This document shows positions 16,511 to 26,478 of a stretch of 64,000 nucleotides of DNA, in pieces. The notes under the pieces are model-generated. The model did not search any database, was not told where the DNA came from, and saw only the letters and a program-made list of their open reading frames with translations. A program made the position numbers and the translations under genes. Location of the stretch: NCBI RefSeq assembly GCF_001096185.1, contig NZ_CRPU01000001.1, positions 248,001 to 312,000 of the forward strand, written 5' to 3'. This DNA is from Streptococcus pneumoniae (GTDB taxonomy: Bacteria > Bacillota > Bacilli > Lactobacillales > Streptococcaceae). Each line of letters opens with the position of its first letter. The stretch's first letter is position 1.

Positions 16511-17446
16511 TTATTTATCTTTTAATCCAAGACCCAAATCAATGAGTTTGAGTTTCACTTCTTCCAAACTCTTGCGTCCAAGATTTCGTACTTTCATCAT
16601 CTCTGCTTCAGATTTTTCTGTCAAATCATGCACAGTATTGATACCGGCACGTTTCAAACAGTTGTATGAACGCACAGACAAGTCCAGTTCCTCAATCGTA
16701 CGATCCAAAATACGATCGTCAGATTCAGTATCAGCTTCTTTCATCACTTCAGTTGACTTAGCAATCTCAGTAAGATTTGTAAACAAATCAAGATGTTCTG
16801 TCAAAATACGTGCTGAAAGCCCTAAAGCATCTTCTGGAATAATTGTTCCATTTGTCAAGATTTCAAGGGTTAGTTTGTCAAATCCATCATTGCTACCTAC
16901 ACGAGCAGGTTCCACTTGATAGTTGACTTTTGTAACTGGTGTATAAATAGAATCTACAGCAAGTGTTCCAACTGGTGCATTATCCTTTTTATTTTCATCA
17001 GCAGGTACATATCCACGACCACTGTTAACAGTCATAGTCGCTTTTAGGGAAGAACCTTCACCGATTGTAAAGAGATAATGATCTGGATTTACAATTTCAA
17101 TATCGCTATCTGTCAAAATGTCACCAGCTGTTACTTCAGCAGGACCTTCAACATCTAGTTCGATGATTTTTTCGTCTTCAACGTACGATTTCACTGCAAT
17201 TCCTTTAATGTTCAGAATGATTTGCATCACGTCTTCACGAACACCTGGAACTGTGTCAAACTCATGTAACACACCATCAATGTTGATAGATGTCACAGCT
17301 GCTCCTGGTAGAGAAGCTAGAAGTACACGACGAAGAGAGTTACCAAGAGTTGTACCGTAGCCACGTTCAAGTGGTTCAATTACAAACTTGCCATAATCTT
17401 TATTTTCATCAATTTTTGTTATATTTGGTTTTTCAAACTCGATCAT
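16511..17446 (-). CDS. rpoA: RNA polymerase alpha subunit
   Basis: The 311-aa protein has the N-terminal dimerisation domain ([24 protein letters not shown] near residue 30) and the C-terminal alpha-CTD with [15 protein letters not shown] and [14 protein letters not shown], which binds UP elements and activators. Length is normal for streptococci. It lies between rpsK and rplQ. Confidence 0.98.
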
Positions 17447-17488
17447 TTAGTTACTCCCTCTTAAACGAAAAGCAGTGTAATGCGATGA

Positions 17489-17872
17489 TTATACACGGCG
17501 ACGTTTTGGAGGACGAGCACCATTGTGTGGCACTGGAGTCACATCACGAATTGCTGTTACTTCAAGACCAGCGGCAGCAAGCGCACGAATAGCTGACTCA
17601 CGACCAGAACCTGGACCTTTTACAGTAACTTCAACTGATTTAAGACCGTGTTCTTGTGCAGATTTAGCAGCAGCTTCAGAAGCCATTTGAGCAGCGAATG
17701 GTGTAGATTTACGAGAACCTTTGAAACCAAGAGCACCAGCTGATGACCAAGCAATTGCATTACCATGCACATCAGTAATCATAACAATAGTGTTATTAAA
17801 TGTAGCGTGAATATGAGCAATACCAGATTCGATATTCTTTTTCACACGACGTTTACGTGTTGGTTTAGCCAA
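17489..17872 (-). CDS. rpsK: 30S ribosomal protein S11
   Basis: The 127-aa protein has [18 protein letters not shown] and the C-terminal [18 protein letters not shown] of S11, which lines the mRNA path on the platform of the small subunit. It follows rpsM after 17 bp. Confidence 0.97.
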
Positions 17873-17889
17873 GACTTTTACCTCCTATA

Positions 17890-18255
17890 TTATTTTTTCT
17901 TACCAGCAATCGCAACAGCTTTACCTTTACGAGTGCGAGCGTTGTTTTTAGTGTTTTGTCCACGGACAGGAAGTCCACGACGGTGACGGATACCACGGTA
18001 TGAACCGATTTCCATCAAACGTTTGATGTTCAAGTTTACTTCACGACGAAGGTCACCTTCAACTTTGATTGCATCCACTTCACGACGGATAGCATCTTCT
18101 TGATCTGATGTAAGATCACGTACACGAACATCTTCTGAGATTCCAGCAGCAGCCAAAATTTTCTTAGATGTTGCAAGTCCGATACCATAAACATAAGTCA
18201 ATGAGATTACTACGCGTTTGTCATTTGGAATGTCAACTCCAGCAATACGAGCCAT
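17890..18255 (-). CDS. rpsM: 30S ribosomal protein S13
   Basis: The 121-aa protein begins [21 protein letters not shown] and has the C-terminal [19 protein letters not shown] tail that contacts P-site tRNA and subunit-bridging elements. It is placed after rpmJ as in other Firmicutes. Confidence 0.97.
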
Positions 18256-18272
18256 GTTTTCTCCTTTCTATC

Positions 18273-18389
18273 TTATCCTTGACGTTGTTTGTGTTTTGGA
18301 TTTGCTGGGCAAATTACCATAACACGACCATTACGACGAATAACTTTACAGTATTCGCAAATTGGTTTGACCGATGGTCTTACTTTCAT
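18273..18389 (-). CDS. rpmJ: 50S ribosomal protein L36 (zinc-binding type)
   Basis: A 38-aa ORF (start at 18389, stop at 18273). Its sequence [20 protein letters not shown] is the L36 signature, with the C-x2-C, a later Cys and a His that bind zinc. It sits between infA and rpsM, its standard place. AGGGAT precedes the ATG. Confidence 0.95.
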
Positions 18390-18413
18390 TTCTTATCCCT
18401 CCAAGTTTTTCGA

Positions 18414-18632
18414 TTATTTAAAGCGGTAAGTGATACGTCCACGTGTCAAGTCATATGGACTCATTTCGACAGTAACACGATCTCCCGCTAAAATACGAAT
18501 ATAGTTTTTACGAATTTTACCAGAAACTGTTGCTAAAATCTGATGTCCATTTTCAAGTTCAACCGTAAACATTGCATTCGGCATTGTATCAACTACTTTG
18601 CCTTCAACTTCAATCACATCGTCTTTTGCCAC
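18414..18632 (-). CDS. infA: Translation initiation factor IF-1
   Basis: The 72-aa OB-fold factor ([20 protein letters not shown]) binds the ribosomal A site during initiation. The start is the GTG at 18632, with GGAGG 9 nt upstream. A longer open frame to 18686 has no such site and would exceed the family length of 72. Confidence 0.96.
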   Translation of the reverse strand: MAKDDVIEVEGKVVDTMPNAMFTVELENGHQILATVSGKIRKNYIRILAGDRVTVEMSPYDLTRGRITYRFK

Positions 18633-18748
18633 GCAAAAGCACCTCCATAAATTTCGATTCGATGCCTCTAAACACAGAGACAACAATTATAAGTCAGACT
18701 ATCTCAGTATAACATTTGTAGCGGATTTTTGCAAGTGTGAAAAACGCT

Positions 18749-19387
18749 TTATTTCAAATTTGTCAATACTTTTTCGATATCTGAGAAGACATCATTGATA
18801 TCTTGATTACCTTCGATGTCATGAACCAAACCTTTGGCACGATAGTGAGCAATGATTGGTTCTCCTTGAGCAATATTAACGTCCAAACGACGTTTTACTG
18901 TCTCAGGTTTATCATCTTCACGTTGGTAGTAATCTTCTTCTTTATAGTCAACTGGTGGGTTAAAGACCTTGTGGAAAGTTTCTCCAGTTACGCGGTGGAT
19001 GATACGACCACTCAAACGTTCCAAGAGGCTATCTGGATTCACTTCAATGTTGATGACACCTTCTAGTTCGATGCCAAGTTCCGCCAATGTTTTGTCCAAG
19101 GCATGAGCTTGGTCGATTGTACGTGGGTAACCATCCAACAAGAATCCTGTTTCTTTAATATCATCTTGTGAAAGACGTTCTTTTACGATTCCATTTGTAA
19201 CTTCGTCAGGAACCAATTCACCCTTGTCAATGTATGACTTAGCAAGAACACCCATTTCAGTTTGATTTGCCATAGCAGCACGGAACATATCACCTGTTGA
19301 GATATGTGCAACATGAAATTGTTCTACGATTTTTGCTGCTTGAGTTCCCTTACCTGCACCAGGTAAGCCCATAATCAAAAGATTCAT
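18749..19387 (-). CDS. adk: Adenylate kinase
   Basis: The 212-aa enzyme converts AMP and ATP to two ADP. The P-loop [10 protein letters not shown] is near residues 7-16, the AMP-binding DGYPRT near residue 84, and the LID region (about 125-160) lacks the four cysteines of zinc-binding forms. It follows secY, but a structured region and a BOX element lie between them, which is an unusual interruption of this operon. Confidence 0.96.
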   Translation of the reverse strand: MNLLIMGLPGAGKGTQAAKIVEQFHVAHISTGDMFRAAMANQTEMGVLAKSYIDKGELVPDEVTNGIVKERLSQDDIKETGFLLDGYPRTIDQAHALDKTLAELGIELEGVINIEVNPDSLLERLSGRIIHRVTGETFHKVFNPPVDYKEEDYYQREDDKPETVKRRLDVNIAQGEPIIAHYRAKGLVHDIEGNQDINDVFSDIEKVLTNLK

Positions 19388-19460
19388 GATCTGATCTCCT
19401 TATTTTATTTTTAAATAGAAGCAAAAAGTCTTTTCACCCCTATTTAAAAACAAAATAGAA

Positions 19461-19511
19461 GAGGGGAGACCAAACTCTCACAAATGTCAGAGTTTAAACC
19501 TCCACTCCCTC
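19461..19511 (-). terminator. Nested hairpin between secY and adk (possible attenuator)
   Basis: AAACTCT pairs with AGAGTTT, and outer GA/C-rich arms (GAGGGGAG and CTCCCTC) extend the stem imperfectly. In minus-strand RNA it is followed by UUCUAUUUUGUUUUU, so it could partly terminate secY transcripts before adk. Confidence 0.45.
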
Positions 19512-19526
19512 AGCATTTACTGATTC

Positions 19527-19639
19527 ATACTCAATGAAAATCAAAGAGCAAACTAGGAAACTAGCCGCAGATTGCTCAAAGCACTGCTTTGAGGTTGCAG
19601 ATAAAGCTGACGTGGTTTGAAGAGATTTTCGAAGAGTAT
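19527..19639 (-). repeat. Shortened BOX element (boxC fused to a boxA end, no boxB)
   Basis: On the plus strand ATACTCAATGAAAATCAAAG (boxC end) runs through the GCTTTGAGGTTGCAGATAAA part straight into AGCTGACGTGGTTTGAAGAG and the TTTTCGAAGAGTAT end of boxA. The middle (boxB and half of boxA) is missing, leaving about 113 bp. It stands inside the ribosomal operon, 13 bp from the secY stop. Confidence 0.8.
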
Positions 19640-19651
19640 CAGTAAATACTT

Positions 19652-20962
19652 TTATTCTGTTCTATCCATGAAACCAACATACTTACGTTTCAATAGGTAA
19701 CCTTCCAATTGCTTGATTCCTTCGATACCTGTAGAGATAATGATCAAAAGACTTGTTCCCCCAAAGGCAACAACATCAGAAAGACCAAATACATCTTTAG
19801 CTGCAATCGGCAAAATGGAAATCACACCAAGGAAGAGGGAACCAACCGTTGCAAGACGACGAAGAAGTTTAGACATATATTCTTCTGTACCTTTACCAGG
19901 ACGAACTCCATGGATATAGGCACCGCTCTTTTGTAGGTTCTCTGCCGCTTTTTCAGGATTAATCTGTACAAACGTATAGAAGAATGTAAAGAGAATAATC
20001 AACAAAGCATACATGGCAATACCAGTTGGAGAAGTGGTTGCCAACATCTCTTGTGCTACCCTTACCCAAGCCCAATCATGACCTGTGGCGCTCAAAAACT
20101 GAAGAATAGCCGCAGGCGCTGCAGTAATCGAACTGGCAAAGATAACAGGGATAACTCCAGCAGGGTTTACCTTCAATGGGAGGTAAGAGCTAGATGGAGC
20201 ACCTTGTGCAACCTTAGTATATTGGATTGGAATTTTGTATTCTGCTTGTTGAACATAAGTTGTAAAGTAAATGATCAACAATACAGTAATAATCAAAATG
20301 ATTACGAAAATGATAGATGAGTTGATACGGCTACTTGGGACGTTCACAAAGTAGTCCACATAGATGCCCTGAATCATCTCTGGGATTGAGGCAACAATCC
20401 CGGCAAAGATAATCATGGAAACACCGTTTCCGTATCCCTTATCTGTAATTTGCTCACCCAACCAAGTGACAATCATACTACCAGCTGTTAAGATGATACC
20501 AATCGTCAGAAAAACTTGTGGAGTTAAAGCAGTTTTAATCAATTGAGCTCCAGCCAAGGTATTAAAACCAGCTGTAATCCCGATAGATTGCACAAAGGCT
20601 AGACCAAGAGCAATATAACGAGTAGCTTGATTCAATTTTCTTCGACCTACTTCCCCTTGTTTACCCCACTCTACAAACTTGGGTAAAATATCCATTTGCA
20701 AGAGTTGGACAACGATAGAAGCAGTGATATAAGGACTAACTCCTAGGGCAAAAATCGAAAAGTTTTTTAGAGCATTCCCTGAGACCAAGCTCAACATGTT
20801 TAAGAAGGATAATCCACTTAAAGCATTCAAACTATTGGCATTCACACCAGGAACTGTAATGCTAGTCCCGATACGAAAGACCAAAACGATAAAAATTGTA
20901 AATAAAATTTTTGATCGAACTTGCTTGACTTTAAGAGCTTCTCTTAATAATTTAAAAAACAT
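19652..20962 (-). CDS. secY: Preprotein translocase subunit SecY
   Basis: The 436-aa, ten-helix channel protein has the conserved FRIGTSITVPGVN at the first helix and GTSLLIIISTGIEGIKQLEGYLLKRKY at the C terminus. It forms the Sec channel with SecE/SecG. It starts 13 bp after rplO as part of the spc operon. Confidence 0.97.
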   Translation of the reverse strand: MFFKLLREALKVKQVRSKILFTIFIVLVFRIGTSITVPGVNANSLNALSGLSFLNMLSLVSGNALKNFSIFALGVSPYITASIVVQLLQMDILPKFVEWGKQGEVGRRKLNQATRYIALGLAFVQSIGITAGFNTLAGAQLIKTALTPQVFLTIGIILTAGSMIVTWLGEQITDKGYGNGVSMIIFAGIVASIPEMIQGIYVDYFVNVPSSRINSSIIFVIILIITVLLIIYFTTYVQQAEYKIPIQYTKVAQGAPSSSYLPLKVNPAGVIPVIFASSITAAPAAILQFLSATGHDWAWVRVAQEMLATTSPTGIAMYALLIILFTFFYTFVQINPEKAAENLQKSGAYIHGVRPGKGTEEYMSKLLRRLATVGSLFLGVISILPIAAKDVFGLSDVVAFGGTSLLIIISTGIEGIKQLEGYLLKRKYVGFMDRTE

Positions 20963-20974
20963 AGGTCACCTCTC

Positions 20975-21415
20975 TTAGATGACTTCTACTGAACCACCTT
21001 TAGCAGTGATAGCTTCTTCAGCTGATTTAGAGAATTTAGCTGCTTTCACAGTCAATTTCTTAGTCAACTCACCGTTACCAAGAATTTTAATACCTGATTT
21101 TTCAGCTTTAACAATTCCTGCTTCGATAAGAACAACTGGAGTTACTTCAGCACCATCTTCAAAGACGTTCAATTGGTCAAGGTTCACAATTGCGTATTCT
21201 TTAGCGTTGATGTTAGTGAATCCACGTTTTGGAAGACGACGGAACAATGGAGTTTGTCCACCTTCAAAACCAAGGCGAACTCCGCCACCGCTACGAGCTT
21301 TTTGACCTTTTTGACCACGACCAGATGTTTTACCGTTACCTGATGAAGTACCACGACCAACGCGGTTACGTACTTTACGAGAACCTTCTGCAGGTTTCAA
21401 TTCATGAAGTTTCAT
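20975..21415 (-). CDS. rplO: 50S ribosomal protein L15
   Basis: The 146-aa protein begins [35 protein letters not shown] (extended N-terminal rRNA-binding tail of L15) and ends with the [18 protein letters not shown] region. It is separated from rpmD by a 144-bp structured gap. Confidence 0.97.
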   Translation of the reverse strand: MKLHELKPAEGSRKVRNRVGRGTSSGNGKTSGRGQKGQKARSGGGVRLGFEGGQTPLFRRLPKRGFTNINAKEYAIVNLDQLNVFEDGAEVTPVVLIEAGIVKAEKSGIKILGNGELTKKLTVKAAKFSKSAEEAITAKGGSVEVI

Positions 21416-21520
21416 TTTTATTTTCTCCTCTTTTGTAAAATGCTAGCGCCGATAAGGGAGAAAAGGTTGTCCCCCCCATCAACTCGCCTATACGACGTCA
21501 TCATAGATGACTATATCTAG

Positions 21521-21554
21521 TTTTAGGGGATGGTATAGTGCACATCCCCTAAAA
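21521..21554 (-). other. Perfect 12-bp hairpin between rpmD and rplO
   Basis: TTTTAGGGGATG (21521-21532) pairs perfectly with CATCCCCTAAAA (21543-21554) around a 10-nt loop, starting 5 bp after the rpmD stop. No U run follows on the minus strand, so it is not a plain terminator. It could modulate L15/SecY expression or be a repeat insertion. Confidence 0.55.
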
Positions 21555-21559
21555 ATTCA

Positions 21560-21742
21560 TTAGTTTACTTCTTCAACTGTTACCAAGTGAGATACTGCAG
21601 TGATCATACCACGGATAGCAGCGTTGTCTTCTTTAATAACAGAGCTGTTCAATTTGCCAAGTCCAAGTGCTACAACAGTTTTACGTTGTGATGGAATGCG
21701 TCCGATTGGAGACTTAGTCAAAGTAATTTTAATTTGAGCCAT
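21560..21742 (-). CDS. rpmD: 50S ribosomal protein L30
   Basis: The 60-aa protein begins [22 protein letters not shown], the L30 signature. The start at 21742 has a GGGGA site upstream; the longer open frame to 21796 runs into rpsE and is not needed. Confidence 0.96.
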   Translation of the reverse strand: MAQIKITLTKSPIGRIPSQRKTVVALGLGKLNSSVIKEDNAAIRGMITAVSHLVTVEEVN

Positions 21743-21755
21743 TTTATCCCCTTTC

Positions 21756-22250
21756 TTATGCCAAATCAGAAACTGAAATACCACGAAGGGCAGCAACTTC
21801 TTCAGCGCGTTTCAATTGTTTCAAACCTTCAACAGTTGCACGAACAATGTTGATTGGAGTGTTAGAACCAAGTGATTTAGATGTAATATCTGCCACACCT
21901 GCCAATTCCACAACGGCACGAACTGCACCACCAGCGGCAACTCCAGAACCTTCTACAGCAGGTTTCAACAATACTTTAGCTCCACCGAATTCTGAAAGAA
22001 CTTCATGTGGGATTGTTGTTCCAACCATAGGAACTTCGATCAAGTTTTTCTTAGCATCGTCTACTGCTTTACGGATTGCTTCTGGAACTTCTTGAGCTTT
22101 ACCAGTACCAAATCCTACGCGACCGTTGTGGTCACCAACAACAACAAGAGCTGCGAAACGAAGACGACGTCCACCTTTAACAACTTTTGTAACACGGTTG
22201 ACAGCAACTACGCGTTCTTCTAATTCAACTGCATTGTCTTTAAATGCCAT
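21756..22250 (-). CDS. rpsE: 30S ribosomal protein S5
   Basis: The 164-aa protein carries the S5 double-stranded-RNA-binding-like domain ([22 protein letters not shown]) and the C-terminal [16 protein letters not shown] domain. It is involved in decoding fidelity and mRNA unwinding at the entry channel. It follows rplR by 17 bp. Confidence 0.97.
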   Translation of the reverse strand: MAFKDNAVELEERVVAVNRVTKVVKGGRRLRFAALVVVGDHNGRVGFGTGKAQEVPEAIRKAVDDAKKNLIEVPMVGTTIPHEVLSEFGGAKVLLKPAVEGSGVAAGGAVRAVVELAGVADITSKSLGSNTPINIVRATVEGLKQLKRAEEVAALRGISVSDLA

Positions 22251-22267
22251 TTTCTAGTGTCCTCCTA

Positions 22268-22624
22268 TTAGAATTTCAATCCGTTTTCACGAGCTGCATC
22301 AGCCAAAGCTTTCACACGTCCGTGATATAGATATCCACCGCGGTCGAACACCACTTCTGAAATACCTTTAGCGTTTGCACGTTCTGCAACGAGTTTACCG
22401 ACAGCAACGGCTTGTTCAGTTTTAGTTCCTTTTGAAACTTCTTTGTCAAGAGTTGAAGCACTTGCGAGCGTTACACCCGCTACGTCATCAATCACTTGAG
22501 CGTAGATGCCTGTATTAGAACGGAATACGTTCAAACGTGGGCGATCAGCAGTTCCAGAGAGTTTTCCGCGAACGCGACGGTGGCGTTTTTGGCGGAGTTT
22601 GTTTTTATCTGGTTTTGAAATCAC
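22268..22624 (-). CDS. rplR: 50S ribosomal protein L18
   Basis: The 118-aa protein binds 5S rRNA ([23 protein letters not shown] at its N terminus). I use the GTG at 22624, with GAGGTG upstream, giving the usual length; a longer frame to 22663 adds 13 residues of no family similarity. Confidence 0.95.
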
Positions 22625-22682
22625 AGTTTTCACCTCTTTAGTTTTAAATCGTGTGCTATGCACAAAGTTGGAAAATAGGTTG

Positions 22683-22701
22683 GTGGTTGAGACTCAACCA
22701 C
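22683..22701 (-). other. Short hairpin between rplF and rplR
   Basis: GTGGTTGAG and CTCAACCAC are adjacent inverted arms, 7 bp after the rplF stop. A small stem-loop without a U run. Confidence 0.4.
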
Positions 22702-22707
22702 TCAACA

Positions 22708-23244
22708 TTATTTACCTGTTTTACCTTCTTTACGGCGAACGAATTCACCAACGTAACGGATACCTTTACCTTTATATGGTTCTGGTGAACGAAGGCTACG
22801 TACGTAAGCAGCTGTTTGACCAACTACTTCTTTTGAAATTCCGCTAACAACGATTGTTGTTGGGTTTGGCAGTTCAAAAGTAATTCCTTCTGGAGCTTCA
22901 ACTTCGTCTGGATGAGATTTACCAACAGCCAAAACAAGTTTAGATCCTTGAAGTTGTGCACGGTAACCAACCCCGCGCATTTCAAGTTCTTTCTTGAATC
23001 CTTCTGATACACCAACAACCATGTTGTTCAAAAGAGCACGAGTAGTTCCGTGGATAGTTTTCATTTCTTTTGAATCGTTTGGACGGTGAAGAGTTACTTC
23101 AGTACCTTCCACACGGATTTCAATATCTTTTGAGAACTCACGAGTAAGTTCTCCTTTAGGTCCTTTTACAGTTACAAGGTTGTCATTGTTAGTGATTTCA
23201 ACACCAGCAGGCAACACGATAACTTTATTACCAATACGTGACAT
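22708..23244 (-). CDS. rplF: 50S ribosomal protein L6
   Basis: The 178-aa two-domain protein ([17 protein letters not shown] start; [25 protein letters not shown] end) lies near the factor-binding site of the large subunit. It is preceded by a 190-bp structured gap after rpsH. Confidence 0.97.
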   Translation of the reverse strand: MSRIGNKVIVLPAGVEITNNDNLVTVKGPKGELTREFSKDIEIRVEGTEVTLHRPNDSKEMKTIHGTTRALLNNMVVGVSEGFKKELEMRGVGYRAQLQGSKLVLAVGKSHPDEVEAPEGITFELPNPTTIVVSGISKEVVGQTAAYVRSLRSPEPYKGKGIRYVGEFVRRKEGKTGK

Positions 23245-23327
23245 GTTTATTTTCTCCTGTTAAATTGTCAGGCCATAACGGCCAGTTTTCACGGGGTTAA
23301 ATCGATTTCTCGATTTGAAGGAACATT

Positions 23328-23433
23328 TAGGTTTCAATTTCAAAGTGAATCTAGGCATCGTCTCGCAGGCATAATTTTTTTGGGTTAGGCAAGAGATGAT
23401 AACGAAGAGTCACAAAGAAATTGGGAGCTAAAT
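23328..23433. repeat. Structured intergenic element, copy A (between rpsH and rplF)
   Basis: A ~105-bp element about 75-80% identical by eye to copy B at 23911-24012. Predicted helices: TTTCAATTTC (23332-23341) with GAAATTGGGA (23417-23426); GTGA (23345-23348) with TCAC (23410-23413); ATCGTCTC (23357-23364) with GAGATGAT (23393-23400). The corresponding helices in copy B use different bases but still pair. The G-U pairs favour folding of the plus strand, opposite to the operon. Confidence 0.6.
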
Positions 23434-23434
23434 A

Positions 23435-23833
23435 TTACCAAACGTAAGCGATAACTTCTCCACCAACATTCTTTTGGCGTGCTTCTTTATCAGTAAGCAA
23501 ACCTTCAGAAGTTGAAAGGATAGCAATTCCAAGTCCGTTAAGAACTTTTGGAAGGTCTTCACGTTTTTTGTAGACACGAAGTCCTGGTTTAGAAACACGT
23601 TTCAAGTTAGTGATAACTTTTTCACCGTTTGGCCCGTATTTAAGGAATACACGGATGATGCCTTGTTTGTCATCTTCGATGATTTCAACGTTTTTTACAA
23701 AACCTTCGCGTTTAAGGATTTCAGCAATCCCTTTTTTGATGTTTGATGCAGGTACTTCAAGTACTTCGTGTTTCGCTTGGTTAGCGTTACGAATACGAGT
23801 TAGGAAGTCTGCGATTGGGTCAGTCATAACCAT
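23435..23833 (-). CDS. rpsH: 30S ribosomal protein S8
   Basis: The 132-aa protein ([17 protein letters not shown] start; [26 protein letters not shown] end) binds 16S helix 21 and in E. coli represses the spc operon. The start may be the first ATG (MVMTDP) or the second. The gene is flanked on both sides by copies of the same structured element. Confidence 0.96.
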   Translation of the reverse strand: MVMTDPIADFLTRIRNANQAKHEVLEVPASNIKKGIAEILKREGFVKNVEIIEDDKQGIIRVFLKYGPNGEKVITNLKRVSKPGLRVYKKREDLPKVLNGLGIAILSTSEGLLTDKEARQKNVGGEVIAYVW

Positions 23834-23910
23834 TTTGTTTTTCTCCTCTTACTAGTAGTTTGCAAGTTGCACTTGCTAGTTAATGATTGAGCTAGGCTCA
23901 GAATATGTTT

Positions 23911-24012
23911 CTAGGTTTCAATTCCTAAGTGAGTCTAGGCATCTGCTTGCAGGCATAACTTGAGTTAGGCAAAAGCAGATAACGACGAATCACGACGGGA
24001 TTGAAAGTTAGA
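23911..24012. repeat. Structured intergenic element, copy B (between rpsN and rpsH)
   Basis: Paralogous to copy A in the same orientation. Predicted helices: TTTCAATTCC with GGGATTGAAA (outer), GTGA with TCAC, ATCTGCTT (23941-23948) with AAGCAGAT (23973-23980), and a small TAAC/GTTA hairpin (23956-23967). The inner helix differs from copy A at several positions on both arms, so pairing is maintained. Confidence 0.6.
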
Positions 24013-24013
24013 A

Positions 24014-24199
24014 TTACCAAGATGCTTTGGTAACGCCTGGGATTTGTCCTTTGTAAGCTAATTCACGGAAGCAAACACGGCAAAGTTTAAACTTGCGGTA
24101 AACTGAGTGTGGACGTCCACAACGTTCACAGCGAGTGTATGCTTGAGTAGAGAACTTCGCTGGGCGTTTGTTCTTAGCAATCATAGATTTTTTAGCCAT
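24014..24199 (-). CDS. rpsN: 30S ribosomal protein S14, zinc-binding type
   Basis: The 61-aa short form has two C-x2-C pairs (CERCGRP and CRVC) that bind zinc, with [16 protein letters not shown] at the start. It lies between rplE and rpsH; a zinc-free longer paralog elsewhere is common in Firmicutes but is not in this window. Confidence 0.96.
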   Translation of the reverse strand: MAKKSMIAKNKRPAKFSTQAYTRCERCGRPHSVYRKFKLCRVCFRELAYKGQIPGVTKASW

Positions 24200-24216
24200 T
24201 AGTTATACCTCCTATA

Positions 24217-24759
24217 TTATTTTGCAAAAGGCATTCCAAGGCCTGTAAGCAATGCACGTGACTCTTCGTCAGTGTTAGCAGTTGTTACGATAACGATGTC
24301 AAGACCACGAGTTTTGTCAACGTCATCGAAGTTGATTTCTGGGAAGATCAATTGTTCTTTCACACCAAGTGTGTAGTTTCCGCGTCCATCAAATGACTTT
24401 GTTGGAACACCGTGGAAGTCACGCACACGTGGAAGTGAAACTGAAACCAATTTATCCAAGAATTCGTACATACGTTCACCACGAAGGGTAACTTTTGCAC
24501 CGATCGCAACACCTTCACGAAGACGGAAGCCGGCGATTGATTTTTTAGCTTTAGTGATAAGTGGTTTTTGACCTGAGATAAGTGCCAATTCTTCAGCAGC
24601 TTTTTCAAGGCTTTTAGCGTTTGATACAGCTTCACCAACACCCATGTTCAAAACGATCTTATCTACTTTAGGCACAGCCATCACTGATGAGTAGTTGAAT
24701 TGTTCTGTCAAAGCAGGAACTACTTCATTAAGATATTTTTCTTTTAAACGATTTGCCAT
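24217..24759 (-). CDS. rplE: 50S ribosomal protein L5
   Basis: The 180-aa protein ([43 protein letters not shown] end) binds 5S rRNA and contacts P-site tRNA. It follows rplX by 23 bp. Confidence 0.97.
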   Translation of the reverse strand: MANRLKEKYLNEVVPALTEQFNYSSVMAVPKVDKIVLNMGVGEAVSNAKSLEKAAEELALISGQKPLITKAKKSIAGFRLREGVAIGAKVTLRGERMYEFLDKLVSVSLPRVRDFHGVPTKSFDGRGNYTLGVKEQLIFPEINFDDVDKTRGLDIVIVTTANTDEESRALLTGLGMPFAK

Positions 24760-24782
24760 TATACTTCTCCTTTCCTTCGTGA

Positions 24783-25088
24783 TTAATCAAGTACTTCGCC
24801 TGATTTTTTGTTGTAGCGAACTTTTTTACCGTCTACAAATTTGTAACCAACACGACCAGCCACACCATTTTTGTCCAAAACTTGAACGTTTGATACGTGG
24901 ATAGCTGCTTCTTTCTCGATGATACCACCTTGAGGAAGCTCGTTAGTTGGACGTTGGTGTTTCTTAACGATGTTAACACCTTCAACGATAACTTTGTTTA
25001 CTTTTGGAAGGGCAGTAAGGACAACAGCTTCTGTTCCCTTATCTTTACCAGCGATTACGCGAACTTTGTCGCCTTTTTTTACAAACAT
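24783..25088 (-). CDS. rplX: 50S ribosomal protein L24
   Basis: The 101-aa protein has the KOW motif ([20 protein letters not shown]) and is an early assembly protein of the large subunit. It is separated from rplN by 78 bp containing two short hairpins. Confidence 0.97.
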
Positions 25089-25113
25089 TAGGTTTCTCCT
25101 TGATTTTTCTTAC

Positions 25114-25146
25114 GCCCATAAGGGCACCCTGGAGGTAAATCCAGGG
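25114..25146 (-). other. Two short hairpins between rplN and rplX
   Basis: GCCC/GGGC (25114-25125) and CCCTGGA/TCCAGGG (25127-25146) are adjacent stem-loops with no U run on the minus strand. Confidence 0.4.
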
Positions 25147-25166
25147 GACTAGTTTGTTTCTAAAAA

Positions 25167-25535
25167 TTAAAGTACTTCTGGAGCAAGTGACACGATCTTC
25201 ATGAAGCCACCTTCACGCAATTCACGTGCAACTGGGCCAAAGATACGTGTTCCGCGAGGAGTTTTATCTTCACGGATGATAACTGCTGCGTTTTCGTCAA
25301 ATTTGATGTATGAACCATCAGCACGACGAGCACCTGATTTAGTACGAACGATAACTGCTTTAACAACGTCACCTTTTTTAACCGCACCACCAGGAGTAGC
25401 TTGTTTTACAGATGCCACGATAACATCACCGATGTTTGCAAATTTACGTCCTGAACCACCAAGAACTTTGATAGTCAAGATTTCGCGAGCACCGCTGTTG
25501 TCTGCGACTTTCAAACGAGTTTCTGTTTGAATCAT
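25167..25535 (-). CDS. rplN: 50S ribosomal protein L14
   Basis: The 122-aa protein ([33 protein letters not shown]) has the L14 signature and forms an inter-subunit bridge with 16S rRNA. It lies between rpsQ and rplX. Confidence 0.97.
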   Translation of the reverse strand: MIQTETRLKVADNSGAREILTIKVLGGSGRKFANIGDVIVASVKQATPGGAVKKGDVVKAVIVRTKSGARRADGSYIKFDENAAVIIREDKTPRGTRIFGPVARELREGGFMKIVSLAPEVL

Positions 25536-25560
25536 TTCAGTTTTCTCCTTTCAGGTTTGA

Positions 25561-25821
25561 TTAGATGATGACCGCTTCTTCAACAACTTCTACAAGACGG
25601 AAACGTTTTGTAGCTGAAAGCGGGCGAGTTTCCATGATACGTACGATATCGCCTTCTTTGGCAACATTGTTTTCATCATGAGCTTTGTATTTTTTAGAGT
25701 AGTTAATACGTTTACCATAGACTGGGTGGTTACGTTTTGTTTCAACTACAACTGTGATTGTCTTGTCCATTTTGTCAGATACAACACGTCCAACAAGAAC
25801 TTTACGATTATTGCGTTCCAT
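25561..25821 (-). CDS. rpsQ: 30S ribosomal protein S17
   Basis: The 86-aa OB-fold protein ([40 protein letters not shown]) is a primary 16S rRNA binder. It follows rpmC by 24 bp. Confidence 0.97.
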
Positions 25822-25845
25822 TGAAATTTCTCCTTCCCTAGTCTA

Positions 25846-26052
25846 TTATTTCGCTTCAGATTGAACTGTTTTGATACGAGCGATTTGTTTTTTAACTTCT
25901 TTCAAGCGAGCTGTTTGTTCCAATTGACCAGTAGCAGCTTGGAAACGAAGTTCAAACAATTCTTTTTTCAATTCGTTTTCGCGCTTCGCGAGTTCTTCTT
26001 GAGAAAGACCACGAAGTTCTTTAACAAATTCTTTTACTTCATTAAGTTTCAT
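25846..26052 (-). CDS. rpmC: 50S ribosomal protein L29
   Basis: The 68-aa coiled-coil protein ([21 protein letters not shown]) lies at the tunnel exit near L23. It follows rplP by 9 bp. Confidence 0.96.
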
Positions 26053-26061
26053 GCCTTCTCC

Positions 26062-26475
26062 TTATTCTGCTTCACGTTTTACGAATTTACATTTAACTGG
26101 CAATTTGTGGCTAGCAAGACGAAGCGCTTCACGAGCGATCTCTTCAGATACACCAGCGATTTCGAACATCACTTTACCACGTTTAACTGGTGCTACCCAA
26201 CCTTCAGGTGCCCCTTTACCAGATCCCATACGCACACCGATAGCTTTAGCAGTGTATGATTTGTGTGGGAAGATTTTAATCCAAACTTTACCACCACGTT
26301 TCATGTAACGAGTCATGGCGATACGAGCAGCTTCGATTTGGCGGTTAGTGATCCAGTGGCTAGTTGTAGCTTGAAGACCGTATTCACCGAATGCTACTTC
26401 TTTTCCACCTTTTGCTTCACCGCGCATTTTTCCACGGAATTCACGACGGTGTTTAACACGTTTAGGTACTAACAT
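26062..26475 (-). CDS. rplP: 50S ribosomal protein L16
   Basis: The 137-aa protein ([36 protein letters not shown]) helps position A-site tRNA. It starts 3 bp after rpsC, probably by translational coupling. Confidence 0.97.
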   Translation of the reverse strand: MLVPKRVKHRREFRGKMRGEAKGGKEVAFGEYGLQATTSHWITNRQIEAARIAMTRYMKRGGKVWIKIFPHKSYTAKAIGVRMGSGKGAPEGWVAPVKRGKVMFEIAGVSEEIAREALRLASHKLPVKCKFVKREAE

Positions 26476-26478
26476 TGG

